Origin: Cycas panzhihuaensis
Lineage: Eukaryota > Cycadophyta
Assembly: GCA_023213395.1 (NCBI GenBank)
Contig: CM041465.1
Span: forward strand, 67,029,741 to 67,093,740
Reading direction: 5' to 3'
DNA length: 64,000 nucleotides
The notes below the pieces were generated by a model. It was given only the letters and a program-made list of their open reading frames with translations, was not told the origin of the DNA and made no database searches. Below, one piece after another: positions 9,771 through 21,890 of the stretch (its first letter is position 1; the number at the start of each line of letters is the position of its first letter). A program made the position numbers and the translations under genes.

Positions 9771-12700
9771 ATAGATTGCTAGCCTCTTGCTCAGATTTTG
9801 GCTTGTTAAAGTTTTTTTTTTAGAAGAAAGAAGATTCATTAGCATCTGAAGCAGATCTACTTATAACAAGCCAATATTAGTTATATTCATTTTCTGTAAA
9901 GTTTATTAGCAGTTTCTTGTATTATTTTTTATCAAAGATTTGATTATTTCTGATTTATATTTATAAAATAATGCATGTTTTCATAGATATATGCAGGAGC
10001 ATAGCTGCAATCATTAAATATTCAAGATTTCATCACTCTACAAAGTTTTTATTAATAATATTTATATATTTTGTTAAATATTAGACTATTTTTTAGTATA
10101 TTTAGTCTATTTACTTAATATTCTTTTCAGATCTGTGCAATAATTGCTATATATTTAGCCTAACAAGTTTTTTGGAGAAGTTATACTGAGCTTTTATTTG
10201 ATATTTTATAAGATTTTATTGTCTATTTACTATTTTTTCAAGGTTTGGCAAAGAACTTAGGCATTTATAGGCTGGTGCAGTCTTCACGGTGAACAAAACC
10301 ATAGTAAATCACCAGTCATTTCAAAGCTCTCTAAGTCAGCTCTGCATTGGATTTAATGGTTTTAATCTTTAATGCTCTGATGAAGAGATCTCCCTCTCAG
10401 AAGTTTGACATTTTTTTTTCGTAGTAAAACCCCACGGCCCCTTCTCTCATTTGATTATTTTGGCTTCCTTTTTTATCAGATTTTTTGTGTGATAGGGGTG
10501 CAAGTCTAACATAAGATAGACCAAGTTAAGCCTAATTTTAAGCATTTCTTGGGTTGCATGGTCTCCATATAGGCATACAACCTCCCTTGGAACCAGAGCT
10601 TCGTTCTCTACATATAAGCATCCATTTGTCACAAAATTTGATAGAGATCTTACCATCAACTATATCAAGCTACTCCTCCAGTTTTGTTAGATTTCATTTC
10701 TCCATTGGTAAGATTTAACCTACTGAAGTTTTCCCTCTAAGTGCATCTTTCTGTTGATATATTTTTTGATTTTTTATATAAAAAATTGTATTTTTTTGAA
10801 AGATTTTTTATTGATCTCTCTATAGACCTTTTGAACCCACATCTGGTCAGCTTCTAAAGGTGTTTAATCATTTATCAAATCATAAAAATATTTTTTCATT
10901 TTATGTTTATTTTTCAAGTTTATTTTTTTGGGCAACTTAATACCCTTGATTCGGAAAGCTTGTGCAATAGATCTAGCACTCGAAAGCCCAACATTCTTGA
11001 TTTGTTTCACAACCTCATTCGAGCTATGAAGATCAATTATTCTCTTATGAACCTGCAGTTCAAACTAGTCCCACGTGTTGGTTCCTTCTCCACAAGGAGA
11101 CTTTCAGGTTGTGATGTGAAGGACTCTTGTTGGCATCCTGATAGGTCCCTTAACTTTAATCCTCTTATCCTTTGCACCCCAAACTACGTTGGCATATACA
11201 TTTTCAAGGTTCTTGACATTTTTGGAACTCATAGTAATCCTAATACGGTGGAGTTGCTCTAGTCCTTCCTTGAATCCAGCTTTCATCGGTTTCATTGGTA
11301 TCGCCATTGCCATCGTTCCTCTGCTACTTGAAACAAAATTCTAAGATATCATTAATAGTCACATATAACCTCCTTATTATCTTTGGTGATGCATTCTAGA
11401 AAATTTAAATATAGAGCTTGGAACACTAGAAATACTTGGAGAAAACCCAAGTTCTTGCAATTTACGCTTTCTCAATCTCTTCCCAAGGCGAAGGGTGTAC
11501 ATAACAATCTTGGTGCTTTCTATTTGTTTCAAAATTAGGTAGTTATGAGCCAATTTAATACATGCATTGTCCTTTTTTATTACCACTAAAGGATCAAGCT
11601 AATGGCAACGTGAATGGAGCTTGATAGATTTCTTGGAGTAAAACGTAGGATTTCTAGATTTTACCAGATCTAATTGAAAAAAAGGTTCTAAGTATATTGG
11701 CACCTGCACTTGGGACCATGATGGAACAATGAGTGGTGGCATCACGATAATGGTTATGGCGACGTATCATGGCGGCAGCGACGTTTTTTTATTCGAGTTT
11801 CTTTATTTTTTCTACATAAAGTTTTAAAAAAATTAAAGTATATTATATATAATTTGAAATCGAGTTTCTTAAAGGTCTTAGCTCCCTTCGCTTCTAGCCC
11901 CTAGTCCTATCACGTTGATGTGACCTCTTTGTTAAAAGGGGTTCTTCAAATTTTATAAAATTTTTCTTTTTATTCTTTTTAATTTTTCATTAAAACATAG
12001 GGTACCTGGCTAATTTTTGACATATCTCTTGACTGGGTTATCAATTTTTAACAAAACCTATTCCATTATGTCCAATATTTTCTAAGGTATAATTTTGACT
12101 AGTCATTTGCTATATTCGGAGCTGATTTGACCTACTTTCAATCAGTTTAAAGTCAACCATTTATTTTTAAAGTATTTTTAAATTATTTTCCTAAAATCTT
12201 TTTTTTATCAGATTATATTTTATCACTGGGAGATTATTTTCTACCCAAATCTACTCTACAACCATCTATTTTCAGCGAACTTCATCATTATCTACTTATT
12301 TTATTTTTTAACATTTGTTTTAATCATTATTTTAATTAGTGAATGTGATACTTTAGTGTTTTTTACCATATTTACATAAAAGGTACTACTTACATTTTCT
12401 GTTATATCTCCTCAACCAGAAATCATATTTCAAAACCATAAGATTTGTTGGAATTCTGATTCAGAGAACTACTTCATGGAGGTATTGTTTACTTAATTTG
12501 ACTCATTATCTTGGAGGTTTCAGTAGGTCAAAGTTGACTTTTTTTTTTGCTACCTATTTTATTAACCTTGCTAGGACACTTTAATATCTTGAGCTTCATA
12601 GCCCATAATTGACTATAATCTAATTCTAGTAAAAGATTTTTTAGGGATCTACAATTTTAAGTTATTTTTATTTCATTTTGAGTCTATTTTGTAGGTGCTC

Positions 12701-13855
12701 CAAGCTATCAAAGTTGAGGTACATAACAACTTCTAATTTATCATTATTCCACATATTTATACATTATTTCTCAAAGCTTTTTAACTGAAAAGTTTATTAA
12801 GCAATCCTCTAAATATTTTTTGATCATTTTACATTGTTTTATAAAGTTTTTACTAGCATTTCATAATATTTTGAGCCCTAGGCTCCTGTTAAGCCTTAAA
12901 AGGAGGACTACATTTTTGGTACATTAAATCTTGACTTGCAAGAATCCATTTTCAAAATGGTTAGTTTTGTTGACTAGATATTTCATTGATCTTAAAATTG
13001 GTATAATTTCACCTTATTTTGGCCTTATTTAGTACATCTTTGAAGCTGCTCAATTTGAGCATTCAAAATATCCCAACAGGCTTGTCTTCTAAACCATTTT
13101 AAGAAGTTATTTATTTTATTCCTTATTGATCACTTATAATACATGCTTAAGGCTTTCATTTGAATTTCATATAAGTTTTTTTTTTAAGCTGATGTATAGT
13201 AGAAATTACTTATATATATCTCAAGCAAGTGACAAGCCAAGTAGTTCTACAACTTAAACAGGTACAATTCATTTTTTGTTGGGAGTTTCTTCTTCATCTT
13301 TTATCTTTTTAAAATGAAAATATACATATATATTTCAGATTTTTAGTATTGTATATCTTCTTCAAGGCAAAAAGATTTCTTCCATTATATAAAGAAAGTC
13401 ATTTTCTTGCTTAAATTTGTAATTATTTATTTAAAAAATCAAAAGGTTAAGAATTCTTTAATTTTCATCATCAAAAGTCTTATTTCAGATTTGTATAGTT
13501 AAAAAGATCTTAGTTACATTTAAAACTTACTCATATATTCATCATATTTCAAAATTTATTCGAAAGGCATACACATATTAAAAGTATTTTTTATTCATTC
13601 TTATTGTAAAGATCATTTCCTTATTGCACTTATAAAAGTTGTATCTAGTTGATTTATTTTCTAAAGACATCTTTCATTTTTTAAAGGCATTGTGATTACT
13701 TACATAGTTCTTTCAAAGAGTATATTTTAAATTATGTAAGTTTATTAATTTATTGAGTTCTTTGATTCCTTTTAAAGGCACATAGTTTGTTGAGAAGTAC
13801 AAAATGTTCACTTATAAACTATATTTTTTATATACTAAAGTTTTAAATACAAATA
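9771..13855 (+). other. Long leader of element B
   Basis: Four kilobases between the primer site and gag. It is T-rich on the plus strand. The distal part (about 12870-13080) matches the leader of element A, while 10999-11313 is captured host coding sequence on the opposite strand. The short open frames at 10447-10659 and 11377-11586 (-) flank the captured piece but match nothing I recognise and may be co-captured DNA. Confidence 0.6.
10999..11313 (-). pseudogene. RPS20: 40S ribosomal protein S20 (uS10) gene fragment captured in B
   Basis: From an ATG at 11313 the minus strand reads 105 codons in one frame with two in-frame stops. It contains the S20 landmarks [40 protein letters not shown]-stop-KSPCGEGTNTWD and FELQVHKRIIDL..NEVVKQI. 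This is the small-subunit protein of the uS10 family, which sits in the ribosomal head. Plant S20 is about 120 residues; homology stops after VVKQI, so the last 15-20 residues are missing and replaced by unrelated sequence. No intron interrupts the 105 codons, which suggests capture from an mRNA. The first stop is consistent with CGA-to-TGA. It lies antisense inside the leader of retroelement B. Confidence 0.9.
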
Positions 13856-14564
13856 GCGATTAATCTAAACAAGATACAATTCCCTATATTTGATGGCCAT
13901 AATTTTTCATAATGGTACAAAACAATGAAAAATTATTTTATTAAAAATGATCTTTGGAAATACTTATAAGATAAATATGATCCTAATACTAAAAAAAACT
14001 TAAAAAAAAAATAAGGAAGTCTTAGGGATATTATTTTGCACTATAGATTATAGTGTTCTTTCTAAAGTTTGTGAACTGACAACTTCCAAATCCGTATATG
14101 ACATCTTAGTTTTTACTAATAGGGGAGATACCCTCAAAGTAAATGAATTTAACATTAATATTATTGATTATGTGAGACAGGTGCCTAAGCAACTTGATTG
14201 TAATAGAAAGACCAAGGAGAAAAATTCAAGTCAAATGCATAATAATCTTGTTGTATCAGAAGTTGATCCTCCATTTGAGGGGTAGAAATCTTATGATATG
14301 ATAGTTACTCATAACATAAAGATTTCAGAAGACAAAATTAAAGTTCTAAGAGATAAAGTCAAAGTTGCAACCACACATCCACATTTAAATCAAGCTATAT
14401 TTACTTGGAGATTTTTTGAACCACTCAATGGTAAAATGACACATATTGCTAAAAGGATAAGGCAAGTTAGTAGTGATCAAGCTAAAAGATAGATTTTCAA
14501 AGTTTTCTTCAAGCTCAAATTTGACAAGTTTAAAGACAAGATAAAGTTATTCGTGATGACCATT
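13856..14564 (+). pseudogene. gag-like reading frame of element B with a family-specific C-terminal part
   Basis: The start, FPIFDGHNFS-stop-WYKTMKN and KNDLWKYL, is a copia gag N-terminus. Next comes VCELTTSKSVYDILVF..RGDT, the gag block usually written EAWD...Y.GD. After that the frame leaves the copia pattern: VSEVDPPFEG, KSYDMIVTHNIKISEDKIK (14298-14492 is open) and FKVFFKLKFDKFKDKIKLFVMT up to the purine tract. No zinc knuckle is seen. The same post-gag sequence occurs in element K (63457-64000), so it was maintained in the family. Function of the C-terminal part is unknown. The copy has several stops and is dead. Confidence 0.75.
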
Positions 14565-14575
14565 AAAGAGGAGAA
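14565..14575 (+). other. Polypurine tract of B
   Basis: AAAGAGGAGAA directly before the 3' LTR; primer for plus-strand synthesis. K has the equivalent AAGAGGGAAAA. Confidence 0.8.
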
Positions 14576-14957
14576 TGTTAGGGTTAATGATCATCACCCC
14601 ACTCTCACCTTTCACATAAGACTGCACACCCCACTCCCACGAATTTATATATGTAAGTGTTCACATGTGAAGGTAAGTATAAGATAAGGTTAAAGTTAAT
14701 TTAAGTTAAGTTGATTTGAGTTAAGTTATATAATATTTTATTATTATTTGAATTCCATGGGTTGAATAGTTTCCCTCTTCCTCCAAATTATATATTTGGA
14801 GGGGTGTGCAACCTTGGTGTCTTTAGACACCACCTATATTGGAAACTTGCTATGTACTCACTCAAAGATGTATTAAATACAAAGGCTTATGTATTTATGC
14901 AATAATATTTTTATTAGATTATGCTCTGCTCTATCTCCATCATTTTATGATCCTTCA
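14576..14957 (+). repeat. 3' LTR of element B
   Basis: Starts TGTTAGGGTTAATGA, ends GATCCTTCA, followed by the target duplication gatgg (14958-14962). It contains a 13-base duplication (aagttgatttgag) that the 5' LTR lacks, explaining the length difference. Confidence 0.92.
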
Positions 14958-15850
14958 GATGGGGTGAAGTAGACATGGTATCAGTGTTAGGGTAGAAAGA
15001 GTCATCATAACTAGGAATATAGATAAGAGAAGGAATTCCATTTAGAACGGGATCAAGGTAAGATGAAGATTCCTAAACAAAAGAGGTTTATTCTTGAATA
15101 GCAATAGAGGTAGGAAAGGGTGTACTACTAACAAACTAGGAAGGTATTTTAGAGTACACTTGCTCAATAAACACTTCATATATTTAGCTTGATTCCTCAT
15201 ATAGATACAAATAGGTATCATATACTTGATGTTCATAAAGATCTTCATGAGTAAATAAAACTTCCTCAATAAAATGGATATGTTAAGGTCCAAAATCTAA
15301 TGAAAGACCTTAAAGTCTCAACAATTTCCTTTAATGAGATGAAGGGGTTATTTCCATTATTTAAAAGTATATGATTAATAAAAACAAAAGGCAACTCCTT
15401 AGTATGTTTGCTAAAAGCATGATTATTTGAGAATTAGTTTGGACTAAGTACCTCTAAATAACTTTATGTTTCTTCAATTTCTGATGAATAATAGGAGATA
15501 TATCAACTTATAGAAAACCTAGAACCAACTTTATCCAACTCTTAAGAAGGAGTCTCTATTTGTCTGTGTTATATGGTTAGAAGTAATAAAAAGCAAAAGG
15601 CTAGGATATGTGAATAGTACTTGATGAAGAAATATACTAGCATAGACAATCAAGTAGAGGAGATTTAAGTTTGTAACTATACTGATAATGTTTTTATTTT
15701 ATTTTCTTATTATTTGTTATTCTTTTCCTTATATTTTTCAACATTTTAGGTTTAATCAATTGAAAGAAATACTAAAACAAAGAATAATTTGATCATACAC
15801 TTCCAAAAAGCAATAAAAAAAGACCAATAAATTTAAGAAAAATCACTCCT

Positions 15851-15871
15851 AAAAAAAAAAAAAAAAAAAAA
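15851..15871 (+). repeat. Poly-A run (21 bp)
   Basis: Uninterrupted A run. No flanking duplication was found that would make it a SINE or LINE tail. Confidence 0.9.
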
Positions 15872-16416
15872 TCACACTGACTCCTTTTTTTAAAGAAAAT
15901 ATTTCCAAAAAATAAAAGAAATTAATTTAAAATCTTTAAATAAATTTCTATTTCAAATATAAAGATACAAGAAATAAACTTTTTTGAAGTTAATCTTTCA
16001 TACATACCTAGAAAATAAAGGTTGAAGTAATATGAAGCTCCTTCTAGAATTCTTTTTCTTGCATACATGGTCTTTGATGAATTCTATAAATTTTCAACCA
16101 TAGAATAACTCCAAATAAAGGAAATAAGCTATAAAATTTAATAGGCAAAGTATAAACTTAATATATGACCTTACAATCCACTTAAACAACCCATAAAAGA
16201 TGACATACAATGTGTAGATTCACCATGCAAGTAAGAACTTATCTCATAGATCTTATTAAGAAGTTAGATTAGGAACATAAAAAGATTTTACCATTGATTC
16301 AACAACATACAACCATAGAATTATTGAATTAATTCTAGTTTTTAAAAAATAGAAGAGTAAGTAAGATGCATACAAAATTTATTCCCTTTACTCTTTTTTC
16401 TAATTGTGCATCTTCT

Positions 16417-16443
16417 AGAAGAAGAAGAAGAAGAAGAAGAAGG
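16417..16443 (+). repeat. (GAA)n microsatellite
   Basis: About eight GAA units starting after tcttcta. Confidence 0.9.
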
Positions 16444-17042
16444 GAAAAAATGAAGAATCAAGAAAAGTGAACTTTATAATCATAAGACCCTCAATGTATA
16501 TAGTTATGTGTGTGCCTTAGCATAGTAATATTTCCTGTATTGACCAATTTTTCCTTTGAATATAGGTAGCAAAAGGATAAATTTATGAAGAAACCACTAA
16601 AACTAGCACCAAACGAAAAAAAAATGAGACAAGACCTCTTGAAAATCTTAACTACTATGGAGAACAACAAGGAGAAGCTATGAAATATAATAAAGAGGTG
16701 GATCTCTATTCTCTCTAGCATACCCCTGTAAACTCCATAATGGGCTAATCTTTCAACCAAGATTAATCTAATAAAAATTAGAGAACAACAATAATTAAAG
16801 TCAAGATTAAGAAGATAGTATAAAGAAGGCATAATATAACAAGTAACCATTTTAAAAAAATAAGAAAGAGTGATAGGAAAGCATTACAAAACTTATAATA
16901 AGATAGTTAAAGCTTAAATAAAAGCTTTGTATATGATAAACATCTTAGAAAATCTCATAAAATAGAGTTAAACAATAGCACTAGCAATATCTCTAGGTCT
17001 CTTTCTTCTTGATTCTCCCATTTTCCACTTCTCTTCTCTCTT

Positions 17043-17340
17043 TGAAAAGGCTTAATGTCACAAGGTCATTATATTAGTTGATTATTTCTAAAAGCAGTTT
17101 TAAGTGAACTTTAAATTAGATCACTTAAATGAAATGTATTTTCATGTGCATTATGTGTAATTTTATTTCACCTAACTCTAATACTCCCTCTCTCAATATA
17201 AAAGTAAAAGCTCAATGGAGGAGGCTCATTCTTACCTCCCAATTTTGTGATAACTACTTTCTTTTTCTCATGTCTCCCTTGCTCCCATGGTTATCTTTGT
17301 GTTTAGTGTATGGAGATAAATGATAGATCCACTATTTTTA
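17043..17340 (+). repeat. 5' LTR of element F
   Basis: Starts TGAAAAGGCTTAATGTC; ends in TA (from CA) two bases before the primer site. It matches 24225-24522 over its full length with the same length of 298 bp. A possible TATA-like region is CTCAATATAAAAGTAAAAG near 17192-17210. Confidence 0.93.
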
Positions 17341-17342
17341 TA

Positions 17343-17354
17343 TGGTATTAGAGC
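17343..17354 (+). other. Primer binding site of F
   Basis: TGGTATTAGAGC, one change from the tRNA-Met consensus, two bases (TA) after the LTR. Confidence 0.9.
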
Positions 17355-19300
17355 TTGTTTCCTTTATATTCCTCACTTACACTTGCAATGGAGCCATCAC
17401 TTCCTTCTACCCCACAATCCATGTGGTGAAGGAGATTGTGAAAGTGGATTTAGAAATATTTTCAAGTTATTATGATAGCATATTTTGTATTGTTTGCTTT
17501 CTCTTTCTCTTTCTTTTCTATAGGTTTAGAAGCACAATATAAGGAGTTGTAAGACCCAATGATTCTAATCCTTCAATGGCCATTCATACTATCTCATTCT
17601 TCTTTTTCTTTCCCCTCTTTTTGTCCATTTAACAAGGGAAAATGCTGCTGAAAGTTTTTTAGTATTTAGAAGAATGATTGTAAGGGGAGGTTTTACCCAT
17701 TCCTTTTAAAGAATTTCGAGCCATTTAAAATATCCATAATTGTATGCTCTCACCTTGCCCATATTGGGATCTTGGTAATAAAAAAATGATGGAAATTTCA
17801 TATGGTATCATGGAAATTTCATAGGTTTGCAAAATCTTCTACAGAGCTCCAATTGATGTGATTCTAATTGTCAAAGATGAGACTTTGAGTCTACTTTCTA
17901 GCACAAAAGCCATCACCTAATTTTGATGTTGTATGAGGAAGTTATTAATGTTTTAGTAAACAACAGTTATTTTCAGTAATAATTCTATAAAAATATAATA
18001 TCCTAACTTTATAGGCTACCAAAAACTTTCTAGAACTCATTTTGACATGATTCTACTTCTTGAAGATAAAGCTCTGAGTCTAGTTTGTAGCATAAAAGCT
18101 GGTGATCCATTTCATCATTGTGAGAGAAAGTTATTACTAATTTAGTGAAGACTACTTTCTTTTGTATGAATAAAAAAAAGTAAAGAAATTTTCTTCCTTC
18201 TTTTTATAAGGCTTAAAAGCCCATTGTAAAAGTGAGAAAAAAACACCTAGATCGAAGCAATATCTAGTGTCCTCACTCACTTATTAGAATTACATTTCAA
18301 CACTCTAAAATCACTCAAAGTAAGCACTCTAAAGACACTTCAAGCAAGCATTCTATTTTCAGTTAAATGTATGTTTGATGCAATTTGATAATCTTTTCAC
18401 TCTTCTTAAAAGAAATGCATCATGTGAGCTATTTTCTGCCATCTTGTGTCTATTCACATACTCACCAAGTTTGAGATACCTTGGTTGGAAGAATGTTGTT
18501 CCATAAAGGAGATGTGGGTTTCAAGTTGGGACTAGACTAAATTGGAATATTGGTAAGGTTTGGTTAGCCATACCATCGTGCCTCAATCAGGGATCATCCT
18601 GATAACCAACTGAGAAAACTAAAACTTTAATACAATATTAAAATATACCCAATCCAATATCCATCATAGTCATGGGTATGCATGTACCACTCTTTAGAGG
18701 AGGTATATAACTTCTCATTGGTGAACTGGGTGAGGATTAGGAGTACCTGGGCTCTATTGTTACTTGGATTTCATCACCAAGCACAATTACGGGTATCGCA
18801 GGTGAAGGCCAACTTAATTCTACTAGAAGTCTAGGCATCCCTTAAACAGCCTCAACTACATGTTGGACATAAGTTAGAGGTTATTGGGTTGATTACATAT
18901 CCTACATTTAAGTTTCAAGTTGTGTAGACCCAATGATGTCAGCTTCTACATTGGCCTACAATCTTATATATTGATCACTTACTTATTTATAAAAAGTGAT
19001 CCATACTGTAATCACAATCATGGTGCTTCTCATATTCCTATTGTAATAGGTTAATATTTTCCACAACTATTAGTGGCCAATTTTCATCAGACTACTTCTC
19101 ATATTCCTACTACATCAAGTTAATATTTGTCACAAGTGTTGGTGACTTTTTTCTAAGTTTCTCCCTTCATCTTTGAGCAACCATTCTCACTTCATCTTCC
19201 TTCTACTACACTACTTCATTACATCTCCTATTTGTAATTAGTGATTGGTCATTTATTTCCATCACTTTTATAGTACCTTATTCATTTCTTCCATTCTCAA
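17355..19300 (+). other. Long leader of element F
   Basis: No protein recognised over 1.9 kb. The part 18560-18870 is clearly homologous to 37610-37910 in element C and to 46060-46380 (-) in D. Shared landmarks are tcagggatcatcctgataacc, gaggaggtatataactt and gggtatcgcaggtgaaggcc. The preservation of this non-coding block in three copies points to a role in the RNA. Confidence 0.75.
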
Positions 19301-20300
19301 AAGATACCATATCTTTACAGTTCAAGTAAAATGTGAACTTCATTCTAAAAGGGAAAGAAAATTGGAACATGTGGTTCACTCGTGTCAGAAATGCTGCAAA
19401 GTATGAAGGTCTGTGGAGAGATCACTTGCAACCTATACAATCTATTGCATCTACAACTACCTCAGCTACTTTTGGATGAGGTACTCCAACTGCTCCTACT
19501 GAAGCTATAGCTAAATGCCAATGGAAACTTGATGATGATCAAATCCATGTAGGGATACTTCTTGTTACTGATTATTCCTACATAATCTCCTTGACGAAGC
19601 TATACATGATACAACATAGAAAGTTTTTGATGTTCTTAATAAGAACTTTGATACTAAATTAGACTTACAATTTATTCACTTAATATTGAAGATGAACAAA
19701 TTGAAAATGCTAAAAGGACACACAAGTGAGACAATCAATCTCCTTCATCTAATCAAGCAAGCCATTGATAAAGATTTTAAAACTTAATGCATTACATGGG
19801 ATTTCTTGATTTAGTCATGTCTTCATATCCCAGATTATAAAAATCTATTGGAAAGTCTTCAATCTAGTGGCACTTTGAAGACCCTAAACTTTGAGGCTCT
19901 TACTGATAAGTTTATTGAATTTGATAAGACCTTTAATACCAACTTTTCCACTATATCAGATACAATTGATCCTACTTTTGAAGTGGAAGAAGATCTTTGT
20001 TATACCAGAAGTTAAGGTCAATACTCTCATAGAGGTGGTAATTCCCATGGAAGAGGAAGAGGTAGACAATAAGGGCAACATCCTCTTGGTTAACAGGCTC
20101 CTTAACTCCAACAAAAACAGCCTAAAGGCCAAGGCTAAAATAATCAACCTAGACCTAGATCCAGTAATCAGAGACAATCCAACTAGCCCAATACTTATTT
20201 TGGGACTAGAAATTAAACAATTATGTGCTAAAGGTGTAATAGAAAAGGACATTATACCAAAAATTATAAAACTTCCACCAACAAACTACCAAGTTATCAA
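19301..20300 (+). pseudogene. gag: gag of copia element F
   Basis: Capsid-like protein that packages element RNA. It begins FK-VNFILKGKENWNMWFTRV, then RNAAKYEGLWRDHLQP, the same gag as D (MSSQFKQNVNYILKGKENW). The start codon has become ATA. Later parts include FIEFDKTFNTNFSTISD and an RGGNSHGRGRG-like basic stretch. A knuckle readable at 20222-20265 (CxRCNRKGHYTKNY) has its last Cys changed to Tyr. Several stops and frameshifts. Confidence 0.8.
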
Positions 20301-20948
20301 CAGTTCCATGGTGTACATAATGTTGATAATACTTCTTCTGAAGATGCTTTTCGTGGAATGTAATTTGCTCATACACACCTTCAAAGAATTGAGACCACTT
20401 CATCAAATGTTGTTGATAGACCCACTAAGTATATTGAGGCTCATTATGGCTATATTTATACACTTTTTCCTTAACCACTTGGAGCTACAAATAGTGCCAC
20501 CTCAAATACTTCATCATGGATCATGGATAATGGAGCAACATAATATATGACTTGTCATCACTAGTTCTTTTAAGATTTGGAATCTAAAGTTTGTGGTGTT
20601 ATACACATGACTGACAAATCATCTCAGCCACTCAAAAGACTTAGAATTGTTTTCGTGAAACTCCCAGGCCTTCTAGATTTTACACTTGTTGATGTTTTAT
20701 ATATTCCTGCTCTAAAGCATAATTTGCTCTCGCTATCCATCCTTGTCTCTCATAGATTTGATCTGAGTGTAATTACAAATAACCAAACTCTCTATGTCAT
20801 TCACCCTCCTTTAAATATTGTGGTTATGACCAGAATTCTTAATAGCAAAATTTTTCACGTAACTGGCTTACCATCCTCTAAAGCCAACTATGTTGATGAT
20901 GAGTCTGCTTTTACTAGAACCCTAACTCCTCAAAAGTTATCCTAAGCG
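20300..20948 (+). pseudogene. Protease region of element F
   Basis: SWIMDNGAT at 20511-20540 is the copia protease site with Asn in place of Ser/Thr (D-N-G, Asp at 20526-20528). Downstream the open stretch 20577-20945 carries FTLVDVLYIPALKHNLLSL, the conserved end of the protease and linker region. A stop follows the D-N-G motif. Confidence 0.8.
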
Positions 20949-21890
20949 GCCCTATGGCATGCTCATATGGGCCATATCAAAATTGATCATTTAAGAGAAC
21001 TACAAGCCACTCTTCCTGGTTTGCCTAGACTTTCCTCTAAGCCCTTTAAATGTGAAGCATATATTATTTCTAAATCTCAAAGACAGCCCTTTCCTCGTAG
21101 TCAGCGGAAATCTAGCCAACCTTTGCAACTTATACACTCAGATATATGTGGTCCTATACCCATCTCTTCTCTCAAACAGAAGTGGTACTATATTACTTTC
21201 ATTGATGATTTTACCAAGAAAGTATAGGTTACTTTTCTTGTAAAGAAAGATGAAGCTTTTTCTATGTTTCAAGCCTTTAAGGCCCATGTGGAAAATGAAT
21301 TTGGATTCAATATCAAAATACTCAGGATTGACAATGGTGGCGAGTACATATCCAATGAGTTTGAATTGTACCTACGTCAACATGGAATCAAATATTAGAC
21401 CACTATTATAGGTACACCCAATAAAATGGAGTTTCTGAGCACATGAACATGACCATCGTAAACATGGCTCATGCTAGGCTGGTATATAAGAATGTCCTTA
21501 TCTATCTTCAGGCTGAGGCTAGCTGGATTGTTATGTATTGCATCAACACTGTTAGTCCCTCCAAGCTTGGCCCCTCTCCACATGAAATGTGGTATGGAGA
21601 AACCCCCTATATCTCCCACCTCAGAATTTTTGGCTCTACTTGTTATACTCATATTTTTGAGGAACATAGAAACAAGCTCCAAGATAGAGCCATCAAAGGC
21701 ATCTTTGTCAGATACTGTATGGACAAAAAGGGGTACAAGGTTTTCATACCTTCACAGCATAAAATCATCATCACTAGAGATGTTATCTTTATGGATCTAA
21801 AGATCAATTACTCAGACCTTACTTCAAGACACCTTCATACTGATTTAATGATGCTACTAAATTTGATGTCCAGATTCTAAATTTTAGGGG
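20949..21890 (+). pseudogene. Integrase of element F
   Basis: Begins with the zinc domain ALWHAHMGHIKIDHLREL and FKCEAYIISKSQRQPFP, where the second Cys of CX2C is Tyr. The core shows HSDICGPIPISSLKQKWYYI (first Asp) and LRIDNGGEYISNEF (second Asp); the region of the catalytic Glu (21420-21450) is frameshifted. The C-terminal part (21443-21880) contains EMWYGETPYISHLRIFGSTC and KGIFVRYCMDKKGYKVF. A run of seven G follows at 21884-21890. Confidence 0.82.

Larger units (their letters stand above)
9388..14957 (+). mobile_element. Non-autonomous copia-like LTR retrotransposon B, complete
   Basis: Two LTRs in direct orientation (369 and 382 bp), TG...CA ends, a decayed tRNA-Met primer site, a purine tract and a perfect 5-bp target duplication define the whole element at 5,570 bp. 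Between the LTRs there is a 4-kb leader, an antisense ribosomal protein fragment and one short decayed gag-like reading frame. There is no protease, integrase, reverse transcriptase or RNase H. The reading frame ends and the 3' LTR follows at once, and the same arrangement is seen in K at the right end of the window, so this is the family's structure and not a private deletion. It must have used proteins from another element. It sits in the gag of gypsy L. Confidence 0.9.
14958..17042 (-). mobile_element. Gypsy element L, fragment 2 (gag N-terminus and upstream)
   Basis: This continues element L beyond insertion B. The minus strand at 14963-15300 encodes a decayed acidic/aromatic stretch (FIEEVLFTHEDLYEH, YLYLYEESS) that joins in sense to the gag N-terminus left of B. 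From about 15300 to 17042 I see no coding sequence; it probably holds the leader and perhaps LTR of L. It contains a poly-A run and a GAA microsatellite. The open frame at 16491-16850 is hydrophobic low-complexity and not supported. Element F interrupts it at the duplicated ctctt. Confidence 0.5.

Noticed and set aside
10447-11586. Further captured genes beside the S20 fragment (10447-10659 and 11377-11586, -)
   Set aside because: The translations resemble no protein I can name and have weak coding character; left as unassigned leader.
16491-16850. 119-codon hydrophobic open frame (-)
   Set aside because: AT-rich, Phe/Ile/Leu-biased, no known domain, and situated in a non-coding part of gypsy L.
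19891-20550. 219-codon plus-strand open frame
   Set aside because: It runs in the wrong frame across gag and knuckle of F; the domain landmarks are in other frames, so it is a shadow that happens to lack stops.
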